64,000 nucleotides of DNA, taken from the NCBI GenBank assembly GCA_963555705.1, contig OY743174.1, forward strand, positions 58,364,234 to 58,428,233, in the 5' to 3' direction. The first letter of the stretch is position 1, and every line of letters starts with the position of its first letter. Below the pieces are notes generated by a model. That model did not search any database. It was given only the letters and a program-made list of their open reading frames with translations, and was not told where the DNA came from. Source of the DNA: Ligustrum vulgare (Eukaryota; Streptophyta; Magnoliopsida; Lamiales; Oleaceae). Positions 33,657 through 44,189 of the stretch are shown in pieces. The translations under genes and the position numbers were made by a program.

Positions 33657-34146
33657 ATCTAATAACCTATATGCGAAGATATAATTAAAAAAATATTACT
33701 TTTGAGTGAATATTTGTAATGATAGTTATATATTTGAACCAACTATATATTAATAATTGAAATCACATGCATACGATAATTTATTACGTTGAATACTTCA
33801 TAATTTTACTAGTATATTTTGTTTAGTTATTTATTTAGTATGGTTAATTCTATGATAGTGAAAATCATCTATAATTACTATTATCTTCATTTTTTATTTG
33901 TAAAATCCTACAGTAATTTCGGCAGAGTCTCCCCTATAAGTTGGACTTACCCAACCTGTAGGAGGATTAATCAAAATGCCACAATACAACAAAAATGTTC
34001 AACCTCCACATATTCACTACTCAAACACAATAAATCAAACTTCAACATCATCAACCACTCCAAAATTAATCCAAAATCAATTCTTAATTCCTAAAATGCT
34101 CAAAGTATGATTACATAACCTAACATTCCATGCATAATTTCAATAT
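33657..34146. other. 5' side of CACTA transposase gene, truncated
   Basis: AT-rich sequence. The block ggcagagtctcccctataag at 33921-33940 matches that in the protease intron. No CACTA terminus found. Confidence 0.45.
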
Positions 34147-34516
34147 AAATCCTTATTAGATCACTTTAAATTGGGCTTAACCAAATTCATAGTCTTTTAT
34201 TCAATACACAATAATTCACATATAAGCCCACACGATTGATTAAAATCCTTACAATCTCCCACTTGGGCTATATGTGTAACCTTACAATTGTGTATCAATC
34301 ATAACCTTATGAGTACTCAGAATTTTGCTATCATTACTGAATGCATCCCCAAACAATCCGGTCCATCAATTATATCAACATAGGATCAAAGCGGCTTTCG
34401 CTACATTAATCGTAACTAAACCTTCAATGGTCACGTATATCGACATAACTGAATGACATGGATCAAGTATGGATGTGTAGCATGGAAATTACATGTAATG
34501 TGATCTTCAACATGCC
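34147..34516 (-). mobile_element. Copia fragment, left part (LTR end plus 3' non-coding region)
   Basis: Closely similar to 53121-53489 of the complete copia element. 34147-34253 matches the right part of its left LTR (ending gattaaaatccttaca), and 34254-34516 matches the PPT (atctcccacttggg) and the 3' non-coding region. The rest of the LTR is missing. The outer LTR element was inserted at its 'caacatgcc|tatttcca' sequence, and the fragment resumes at 49344. Confidence 0.85.
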
Positions 34517-37027
34517 TGTTCGCTCAAAATAGTGTACCGCAAGCGCACGGGTCGCGTACAAGTAATAAAGTGGACTTTTTGAGTCCGGATTGTCGATCCC
34601 ACGAGGAATGTTTACTTTAAATTATACAACTTTAATTAATTCAATTCTAACAATAAAAGAAACACACAATTAAAAAGATGGATTTTTGTAAATTCTAATT
34701 TAAAGAAAAGATTGTTAAACTAAATTAAAATAAGGAAAATAAAAGATAAAATGGTTGGGATTCATGATTTCATTTAACCGTCGCCTAATTAATTTCTCAA
34801 CATGCAAATTAATAAATTACTCATTTACAATGTTAGACCCGATTTTCCAAGTTTAGTCAATTACCTCTCTCGAGTGAAATCAACCCTAATCAATTGGTCT
34901 AACCTACTATATCTCTATGTCGATTAAGGCTCAATCAATTGCATTAACTCTTTGTGAAAATAGCTCAATGGATCATCTAGGGTTTAAGGTATATCTCTAT
35001 CCTTAACAAGAACCTAGAGCATTTGTTATTTGGTCTAAAATGCATAATATCTCTCGATTATCATACACTTCACAAAACACATATTTGGTGATCAAGCAAA
35101 CACATGTAATAATCTCAATAACAAACACACATGAAATAAGCATTTAATCAAATAGCAAATATTAAAATTAATCCAAGCTAGGTTAAAATCATTCCATAAA
35201 TCCCAACGTTAAAATTTAGCTAAACATGTTGGAAGAAAAAGCGATAGATGAAAACATTACAACCCGGAGTTTGAAGATCGTGAGTTTGGCTCGCTGCTTG
35301 AGTTGCGTCCAGCCGCAACCTGCTTCACTGCAATTTCTCATTGCAGCCTTGCGTCCAGCCGCAACTGAAATCAGTGCACCTCAGACTCAGTTCCAGTTAA
35401 TAGCAGTCTCCACCTTCATTTCTGCAGTCCACCCTTTCATCATCAACCAGTCCATCATTTCTAGTAATTGCAGTCACAAACCAATCCATTTCCAGTCCAG
35501 CATTTCAATTCTGTCTGAAATCATCTTACTGCCTTCTTCCCAGCATCTCCAGTCCTGCTATGATTCCTTTTAGCCTGCAGCACCCTCCTTGCAGATGCAC
35601 GGCAGTCTGTTCTCAGGTTCCACCTTCCCAATCAGCAGAAACCTCAGCTGCACACGGCCAACAATTCTTCAGCAATCAGCAGCAGATGGCAGCACCAGTA
35701 CAACAACACTTCAGCAGAATCAGTTCAGCAACAGCTTCCCAGCTTCCACCTGCAATAGCAGAGCAATATTTCTGTCTGAAATCAGCACTTCCAGCCTGTA
35801 GATCTCCTTTTTCAGCTGCAGGCAGCAGCACCCCCAGTTCTAGCAGTTTCCAGTCAGCATTGCAGCAATAAAAGTCCAGCAGCAGGTTATCAGCACTTCA
35901 GCACTTCTTCCAGGCAATCAAGTTCAGTTTCCAGTTCCTTTGTTAGCCTAGCAGATGCTATCTTCACTATCAACAGCCTCAGCTTCCAACTGCTTGCAAT
36001 CCACTTGAACCAGCAACAGGCAGATACTTTCTACCTTGAAATCAGTCCACAATCAGTTCTGTTTCTTTATCCCTGCAACTTCCAGAAGCAACAACACAGC
36101 AATCTCAGCAATGGCAGTAACCAGCAGCTGGAATACGCCAGCAGTGGTATTCCAGTGCAGCAGCAGCACAACCAGTTTTTTTAAGCATAATCAGCAGCCT
36201 CCTTTGGTAAGCAGATTCCAGCAGTATTGTTTTCAGCTTCCCTTCCTCAGTTTACAGCAACCTCCCTCAGTTGGCAGTAGAACCAGTAGCAGCTCCCTTC
36301 TTCTTCCAGCTTCAATCAGCCTCCAGCAGTCCACTTAATGTCCTTGGCAGCAACTAATAGCAGACTCAGGTCCGGCTAACAGCAGCACAGTCTTCTTCCT
36401 CAGCTCCACCAGCTGCATCAACAGCAGCTTCGTCTTCCAGCAGTAGCAGCAGTGTCACTCTGCTGCAATGCCGTCTGCTCTCCCTGTCAAACCAGCTGCA
36501 ACCTCCTGTTTTTCTCCCCTTCCTCGCTGCTGCTGTCACCAGCAGTGAGACCTCTCTGCCTTTCCTATATGCTCCCCTCTCTTTCTCTGCCACTGTATAT
36601 GTATATGTAGCTGTCCTCCTTCCTGTCCAGCTCACGAGCCAGCAGCCATCATTTTTCTTTTATTTCAGCCCATGCTTCTTTGTCTCTCAGCAACTTTTCT
36701 CCATCACTCTCCCATCATTTCCAGCTCATGTGATTCCCAGTCACGTTCTCTTGTCTTATTCTTGCCAAAATTGCACTTTTGGTCCTTCAACTTTTGAGAT
36801 GTTGCAATTAAGTCCCCAAACTTTTGATTTCTTTCAAATAGGTCCTTGGACATCAAATTTGCTTATCTTTTAGCTCAATTTCTCTCCAATCTTGTCTATT
36901 TGCTTTCCAATTGAGTTTGTACCTAATTGTACAAGATAAACACAATTTATAAGTAGATATTTGCTCAATTTGTCAATTAAAGTGTCTATTTAAAAGCACA
37001 ATAAGTGTGTAAAACGCACACTTATCA
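34517..37027 (-). repeat. 3' LTR of the outer element
   Basis: 2511 bp. The first 700 bp and last 400 bp (plus-strand order) are shared with the LTRs of the inner element. The middle 1.3 kb (about 35280-36650) is dense in CAG/CTG triplets ('cagcagcagc', 'ttccagcagt') and yields spurious Ser/Gln-rich frames on the plus strand. Confidence 0.93.
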
Positions 37028-37041
37028 CACCCCCAAACTTG
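37028..37041 (-). other. Polypurine tract of the outer element
   Basis: On the minus strand CAAGTTTGGGGGTG abuts the 3' LTR start TGATAAGTG. Confidence 0.85.
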
Positions 37042-39122
37042 AGCTTTTGCTCGTCTCGAGCAAAATTACCTACTAGTGCAATCAAGTAACGTGAAATATA
37101 GATCAACAAAGTTGGATAACTTGCAAATTACTCATGAGTGTAAAATTGTATGATCAATTCAAAAGTATGATTCCAAACAATGCTACCAAAAAGAAGTTTA
37201 GCTTATCCGATGTTCGATCGGTGTGTATGTGTGTATAGTCACTTTCAATTGTCAATTAAGTTTCAAGAATATTGATGAGTAAAGAGGTTTCAAGTCAAAA
37301 CTACCCACCGTTAGTGGTCAATTTTTTTTTTCTTTCCCACTCGTGACATTCATCCCCAATAAATATTTTTCTTTCCTCTCCCGGGATGCAATTCTAGAGG
37401 GTACTCTCAAATCACTCTTTCTTTTTCCACTCTAGTATGGGTGTGTTTTACCGACAATCTCGACAACCTAGAAATGCAGTGACTCTCCACTCATGAGTGC
37501 TTCGACATTCAAGTTTATACCAAGCAATTCAAACCCACTATTTATCTAAGCCATTATGCAAGTACAAATGCATGATTTCTAACAACTAACATGATGTTTG
37601 CTCGTGACTTCCCCACTCCCTTAAGCTTTCTAATTGACCCATGTAGCGAGCTTTAGGTCGGAAGCTCCCCGATTTTTTAGATCAAAGGGTACCAGGTTTC
37701 AAAATACCCCTACGGACTTATTAACTCGAGTCAAAAAGGCTACGAAGTGGGGTAGACTTATTAAGCGAATGCAATGATAATGTGCTTCTTTTTTTTTTTT
37801 TTTTTTTTTTTAGTGTGTGTGTGAGTACCCTACTCATTAAGCTTTCTAATTGACCCATGTAGCGAGCTTTCGGCCGGTGACTCCCAAGTTTCAAACTTAA
37901 GGCACCAAGTTTCAAGATACTCCTACGGACTTAATTACTCGAGTCAAAAAGGCTTCAAGATAGGGTAATGCAATGCAAAAATTAAAATTGGCTTAGAAAT
38001 TTAGCATACGGTCATTACTTAGCTTATACTTAGCGAAATACACTCCACACAAAATTTATTTCCACATGCATGGAATCACCACACGTCTAGACCGTCTCCT
38101 TCACCGGGTCGACAACCCCCAAACTTGTCTTACAATAGGATAAAGAGATTTAGAGTTTTGGGAAACATTTGATAGGTTGATAAAAATTAACAATACAAGC
38201 TCACAACCTAATTCTTCTACTCAATTAACCTCATCACCCTTCAACAATTCCTAAACTTCACCAACAATCAATCATGACTATTGTGCTCAAGATAAATATG
38301 ATCTTGCATAGATAAGCATTTTGTAAAAGTAGACACAAGTAGCATATTGGTCATAAATCATGAATCAATAACAATTTTAAACATCTAAGTAATCCTGGCC
38401 ACGGCAAGGCTATCTAACATGTCAATACACAATAGGAAATCACCCCCAAACTTGAAATGCACATTGTCCTCAATGTGTAAAATAAAATCAAAGTAAGAGG
38501 AAAGAAGTTACTAGACATCCCAAGAAGTGGTGGGGGCACTCATAAGTAGTCTTGGGTATGTGAACTCTCATTGCAATCACCAACAATCCACCCCCAAACT
38601 TGTGTTGAAACCTCCAATCAATTGAACACAAATTTCTCCAATGAGGCATTTCATTGAACACTTTGTGAGCATCCTATGAAAACACAAGAAAAGAGTGGAT
38701 ATTAAGTGGTGAATGACCCAAAAACTTAAATCAAATTCAACATCTCAATTCTAACTCATAAATCCAATGTAATTTGTCCATCCACATCAATATTAAATCA
38801 CACTTGAAGATAAAAGACAATATGAACCAAGTGATTTAAAAATGAGTTTTAAGCAAATTTTGACTTTGAAAGTTTGATATGAGTATATGCTAGAATTAAA
38901 TGAGAATGTATTAGAGCTATTTCACAATACCCAACTTGAGGAAAATAATTATGGAAGATAGAGATTTGACCTAGCTAACTTATTTGCAAAAATGTAAATA
39001 AAATGCAAGAAGGTAAATAATATGCAAAAAATAAAAATAAAGCAAGTAAATGATAGAAAATGGGTTGCCTCCCATTAAGCACTTATTTTAAAGTCATTAG
39101 CTCGACTCTCCGCATAATCACT
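37042..39122 (-). other. 3' non-coding internal region of the outer element
   Basis: About 2 kb without a supported gene. It contains two imperfect copies of a block of about 130 bp ('aagctttctaattgacccat' ... 'ctcgagtcaaaaaggct') at about 37622-37760 and 37839-37975, separated by a T-run. Strings of the type 'cccccaaacttg' recur at 38108, 38442 and 38591. The inner element carries the same region at 41145-43218. Confidence 0.6.
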
Positions 39123-39290
39123 TCATGGCACTCTAAACATAGCTTTTGATGCCTTGCTCATTTTGCTTATTCTGGCTTTGCCCCACTCTTCGTTTGATCT
39201 AAACACTTGCACCTTGCCCTTTTCAGTGTCATGAGACTTGCCTATTCCATCCAATTCAAACTCAACTAAGTAGACTTGCACCTCCTCAAG
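39123..39290 (-). pseudogene. C-terminal part of the outer element's ORF, cut off by the nested insertion
   Basis: Encodes the end of the unknown protein (VQVYLVEFELDGIGKSHD, NEEWGKA, SKASKA) up to the stop at 39123-39125. It was continuous with 46030-46624 before the inner element was inserted at TGGCT. The remaining differences from the inner copy are a few substitutions. Confidence 0.75.
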
Positions 39291-39295
39291 TGGCT

Positions 39296-41130
39296 TGTTC
39301 GCTCAAAATAGTGTACCGCAAGCGCACGGGTCGCGTACAAGTAATAAAGTGGACTTTTTGAGTCCGGATTGTCGATCCCACGAGGAATGTTTACTTTAGA
39401 TTATACAACTTTAATTAATTTAATTCTAACAATTAAGAGAAACACACAATTAAAAGATGGATTTTGGAAAATAACTAAAAATCTACTAAAGATGGAAATA
39501 TAAAAAATAACAGTTGAAAATTTTTAAGGAAAACGTGGTTGGGATTCATGGTTTCATTTAACCGTCGCCTAATTAATTTCTCAACATGCAAATTAACAAA
39601 TTACTCATTTACAATGTTAGACCCGATTTTCCAAGTTTAGCCAATTACCTCTCTCGAGTGAAATCAACCCTAATCAATTGGTCTAACCTACTATATCTCT
39701 ATGTCGATTAAAGCCCAATCAATTGCATTAACTCTTTGTGAAAATAGCTCAATGGATCATCTAGGGTTTAAGGTATATCTCTATCCTTAACAAGAACCTA
39801 GAGCATTTGTTATTTGGTCTAAAATGCATAATATCTCTCGATTATCATACACTTCACAAAACACATATTTGGTGATCAAGCAAACACATGTAATAATCTC
39901 AATAACAAACACACATGAAATAAGCATTTAATCAAATAGCAAATATTAAAATTAATCCAAGCTAGGTTAAATTCATTCCATAAATCCCAACATTAAAATT
40001 TAGCTAAACATGTTGGAAGAAAATAAAAATAACATTAAGCAGTAGAAATAAAACCAAGATTTGAAAATTGTGGAAATTGCATCAAGGTCCTTCAACTATC
40101 AAGCTGTTGCATTTCAGTCCCTTATCTTCCAGCTTTTTGCAAATCAGTCCAACAGCACCAGCAATTCAGCAATTCCAGCAATTCCAGCAAATCAGCAACA
40201 GCAAGCAACCAGCAGCATTTCCAGCAGCCTTCTCCAGCAAATCAGCAACAGCAACCAGCAGCATTTCCAGCACAGCACCAGCAGATTTCCAGCACAGCAA
40301 CAGCACCAGCAGATTTCCAGCACAGCAACAGCACCAGCACAGCAGATTTCCAGCAGCTCCTTCAGCTTGCTATCGCACCAGCAGCAGCAGCAGGTTAGCA
40401 GCAACCAGCTGCAGTAAGCTCCAAAGAAAAGAAAAAGAAAAGACAAAGAAAAGAAAAGAAAAGAAAAAAAAAAAGAAAAGAAGAGGAAGAAAAACGCAGC
40501 TGCTCCAGAATAGGAATGAAGAAAAAAACTCCTCTCCCCAGCTGCTGCCCTAATCAGATTTTATCAAGTGGAAGTTCCGAAAATTGCATCCTTGATCCTT
40601 GAGGTTTGGAAGTTGAGCAAAACAGTCCCCAAACTCTATTTTTCTCTTAATTGATGTGTCCAAGCACAAAAATATGTGGAAAAGTGAGAAAACAGATTTT
40701 AAAATGTTTCCAAGCCCCTCAACTTCGATTTTGCAGCCCAAGTCCTCAACTTTTGACACTTGTGCACTTTGGTCCCCAACTTTACTTTTTGTGTGCGATT
40801 GATCCATTTTCACTCAAATTCATCAATTAAGCAATCATTTTGCTTTCTATTGTGATTTTCTCCTTGAATTTGAGTAGTAAACCTTGGTCCTCAACTTTTT
40901 GGCATGTTGCAATTTAGTCCACAAACTTTTGGTTTCTTTCAATTTGGTCCTTGAACATCGAAATTGCTCTTCTTTTAGCTCAATTGCTCTTCAATCTTGT
41001 CTATTTTCTTTCCAATTGAGTTTGTACCTAATTGTACAAGATAAACACAATTTATAAGTAGATATTTGCTCAATTTGTCAATTAAAGTGCTAATTTAAAG
41101 GCAAAATAAGTGTGTAAAACACACTTATCA
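39296..41130 (-). repeat. 3' LTR of the inner element
   Basis: 1835 bp. The CAG/CTG-rich middle (about 40140-40430) is shorter than in the outer LTRs and ends in a purine-rich 'aaaagaaaag' tract (40415-40500). Confidence 0.94.
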
Positions 41131-41144
41131 CACCCCCAAACTTG
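41131..41144 (-). other. Polypurine tract of the inner element
   Basis: CAAGTTTGGGGGTG on the minus strand directly before the 3' LTR. Confidence 0.85.
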
Positions 41145-43218
41145 AGCTTTTGCTCGTCTCGAGCAAAGATATCTACTAGTGCAATCAAGTAACGTGAAAT
41201 ATAGATCAACAATGTTAGATAACTTGCAAATTACTCATGAGTGCAAAATTGTATAACCAATTCAAAAGTATGATTCCGAATAATGCTACCAAAAAGAAGT
41301 TTAGCTAATCCGATGTTCGATCGGTGTGTGTGTGCATAGTCATTTTCAATTGTCAATTAAGTTTCGAGAATGTTGATGAGTAAAGAGGTTTCAAGTCAAA
41401 ACTACCCACCATTAGTGGTCAATTCTTTTTATTTCCCACTCGTGACATTCATCCCCCAATAAATATTTTTCTTTCCTCTCCCGGGATGCAATTCTAGAGG
41501 GTACTCTCAAATCACTCTTTTCTTTTTCCACTCTAGTTTGGGAGTGTTTTATCGACAATCTCGACAACCTAGAAATGCGGTGACTCTCCACTAATGAGTG
41601 CTTCGACATTCAAGTTTATACTAACCAATTCAAACCCACTATTCATCTAAGCCCTTATGCAAGTACAAATGCATGATTTCTAACAACTAACATGATGTTT
41701 GCTCGTGACTTCCCCACTCCCTTAAGCTTTCTAATTGACCCATGTAGCGAGCTTTAGGTCGGCAACTCCCCGATTGTTTAGATCAAAGGGTACCAGGTTT
41801 CAAAATACCCCTACAGACTTATTAACTCGAGTCAAAAAGGCTACGAAGTGGGGTAGACTTATTAAGCGAATGCAATGATAATGTGCTTTTTTTTTTTTTT
41901 TTAAGTGTGTGTGTGTGAGTACCCTACTCATTAAGCTTTCTAATTGACCCATGTAGCGAGCTTTAGGCCGATGACTCCCAAGTTTCAAACTTAAGGCACC
42001 AAGTTTCAAGATACTCCTACGGGCTTAATTACTCGAGTCAAAAAGGCTTCGAGATAGGGCAATGCAATGCAAAAAATTAAAATGGGCTTAGAACTTTAGC
42101 ATACGGTCATAACTTAGCTTATACTTGGCGAAATACACTCCACACAAAATTTATTTCCCACATGCATGGAATCACCACACGTCTAGACCGTCTCCTTCAC
42201 CGGGTCGACAACCCCCAAACTTGTCTTACAATAGGATAAAGAGATTTGGAGTTTTGGGAAACATTTGATAGGTTGATAAAAATTAACAATACAAGCTCAC
42301 AACCTAGTTCTTCTACTCCATTAACCTCATCACCCTTCAACAATTCCTAAACTTCACCAACAATCAATCATGACTATTGTGCTCAAGATAAATATGATCT
42401 TGCATGGATAAGCATTTTGTAAAAGTAGACACAAGTAGCATATTGGTCATAAATCATGAATCAATAACAATTTTAAACATCTAAGTAATCTTGGCCACGG
42501 CAAGGCTATCTAACATGTCAATACACAATAGGAAATCACCCCCAAACTTGAAATGCACATTGTCCTCAATGTGTAAAATAAAATCAAAGTAGGAGGAAAT
42601 AAGTTACTAGACATCCCAAGAAGTGGTAGGGGCACTCATAAGTAGTCTTGGGCATGTGAAAATCTCATTGCAATCACCAACAATCCACCCCCAAACTTGT
42701 GTTGAAGCCTCCAATCAATTGAACACAAATTTCTCCAATGAGGCCTTTCATCGAACACCTTGTGAGCATCCTATGAAAACACAAGAAAAGAGTAGATATT
42801 AAGTGGTGAATGACCCAAAGATTTAAATCACATTCAACATCTCAATTCTAACTCATAAATCCAATGTAATTTGCTCATCCACACCAATATTAAATCACCC
42901 TTGAAGATAAAAGACAATATGAACCAAGTGATTTAAAAATGAGTTTTAAGCAAATTTTGACTTTGAAAGTTTGATATGAGTATATGTTAGAATTAAATGA
43001 GAATGCATTAGAGCTATTTCACACTACCCAACTTGAGGAAAATAAATATAGAAGATAGAGACTTGGCCTAACCACTTATTTGCAAGAAAGTAAATAAAAT
43101 GCAAGAAAGTAAATAATATGCAAGAAATAAAAATAAAGCAAGTGAAGGATAGAGAATGGGTTGCCTCCCATTAAGCGCTTATTTTAGAGTCATTAGCTCG
43201 ACTCTCCGCGTAGATTCT
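41145..43218 (-). other. 3' non-coding internal region of the inner element
   Basis: Matches 37042-39122 nearly throughout. The two copies of the block 'aagctttctaattgacccat ... gagtcaaaaaggct' stand at about 41724-41855 and 41934-42055 with a T-run and (GT)n between them. No gene supported. Confidence 0.6.
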
Positions 43219-43986
43219 TCATGGCACTCTAAATATAGCTTTTGATGCCTTGCTCATTTTGGTTCTTTTGGCTTTGCCCCACTCTTCATTGCTTCGAAAT
43301 ACTTGCACCTTGCCCCTTCCAAAGTCATGGGACTTGCCTATTCCATCCAATTCAAACTCAACTAAGTAGACTTGCACCTCCTCAAGTGACTTAATCACAA
43401 AATTAATTATTGGACAATCAATGAAGTTGAGAGAATTTGATTTAATCTCTTCCTCATTAATTGCCACTCCTCCAAGTGATTCTTTTGTGATTAAATTGTC
43501 ATTCTCTTCAAGCTCATCTTCTTTAGTTGATGTCTCCTCGGATTGAATGACCGATCCATAAGTTGAATCCATGGGCAACGGCAAGTTTTTCCTATTAATT
43601 CCCAAGAGTGGGTTATACCCCCACATTTGAAATCCTTCCCAATACATGGCATCCCCCATAAGCATATACTCTTCATCCAAATTGGCAAGCTCATTGTAAT
43701 ACTTTGCAAGTACCTTCTCATTCAATAGTGGAGGACCATCTCCCACAAGAGTGATATCCTCATCCCAATCATCCGGTACACAATCTCCCAAGAGCATGTA
43801 ACTCACATCCAATGTATCAATTGCTTGTTTTCGGCATTTCAAATATTGTCTAAACCCAATAAGCTTCGACGTAAGCAAACTATTTCCCGAATACAAGCAT
43901 TGTCCATTACAATGCATCTTGTAACAAATTTCACAACTTGAATATTCTTCAAGCATGTATTCATCACCCATGTTGAGATTGTTCAT
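43219..43986 (-). CDS. Unknown 255-residue protein of the inner LTR element
   Basis: I do not recognise this protein. It is the only long frame of the element and starts about 180 bp after the primer binding site, where gag normally sits. It is acidic overall with a basic C-terminus (EEWGKAKRTKMSKASKA). Near residues 17-30 it has SCEICYKMHCNGQC, a Cx2Cx3Hx4C pattern one residue short of a retroviral zinc knuckle. The motif YML(L/M)GD or a variant occurs three times (about residues 9, 62 and 107), each followed by acidic or aromatic residues. No membrane segment or signal peptide is seen. The outer element has the same frame, interrupted only by the insertion. By eye, silent differences between the copies outnumber replacements. 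It could be a divergent gag remnant, a packaging helper or a captured host fragment. Confidence 0.65.
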   Translation of the reverse strand: MNNLNMGDEYMLEEYSSCEICYKMHCNGQCLYSGNSLLTSKLIGFRQYLKCRKQAIDTLDVSYMLLGDCVPDDWDEDITLVGDGPPLLNEKVLAKYYNELANLDEEYMLMGDAMYWEGFQMWGYNPLLGINRKNLPLPMDSTYGSVIQSEETSTKEDELEENDNLITKESLGGVAINEEEIKSNSLNFIDCPIINFVIKSLEEVQVYLVEFELDGIGKSHDFGRGKVQVFRSNEEWGKAKRTKMSKASKAIFRVP

Positions 43987-44165
43987 TGCAAATGCTTTCC
44001 TATTTTGCCAATGTTAGAATCAAATATACATAGAAAGAAAACCAAACACGAGAAAAATTAGAATAGTGGTGGTTAACCAAATGTAACAAAATAAAACATA
44101 AAACAAAAATAATTACAAATTGTTAAAACTAAAATCAACTAAAGTAATAATCAAAGTAAAAACAT

Positions 44166-44183
44166 TCCCCGGCAACGGCGCCA
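44166..44183 (-). other. tRNA-Asp primer binding site (inner element)
   Basis: On the minus strand TGGCGCCGTTGCCGGGGA, complementary to the 3' end of plant tRNA-Asp including CCA. It is six bases after the end of the 5' LTR. This PBS type is usual in Athila and related Tat-lineage elements. Confidence 0.9.
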
Positions 44184-44189
44184 AAAACT

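Larger units (their letters stand above)
25170..34146 (-). mobile_element. CACTA (En/Spm-like) DNA transposon, right end missing
   Basis: The left terminus CACTAGTACAGAAACAG is followed by dense sub-terminal GCGTCGGTT repeats. The interior holds two minus-strand genes typical of plant CACTA elements: a tnp2 transposase (28533-33656) and a Ulp1/C48-protease gene (25995-28321). The opposite terminus, which should read ...TAGTG, was not found before the copia fragment that begins near 34147, so the right side is deleted or displaced. A SIRE-type solo LTR (31521-33419) interrupts the transposase. With a broken transposase and one missing end this copy cannot move. Confidence 0.85.

Noticed and set aside
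33850..33870. 'gatagtgaa' as the missing CACTA right terminus
   Set aside because: It lacks the inverse of the left terminus (expected ctgtttctgtactagtg) and has no sub-terminal repeats beside it.
35226..36338. Ser/Gln-rich plus-strand frames repeated at 47537-48649, and similar ones at 40061-40553 and 44955-45447
   Set aside because: They arise from CAG/CTG-rich parts of the LTRs, run opposite to the element's transcription, and occur in every LTR copy.
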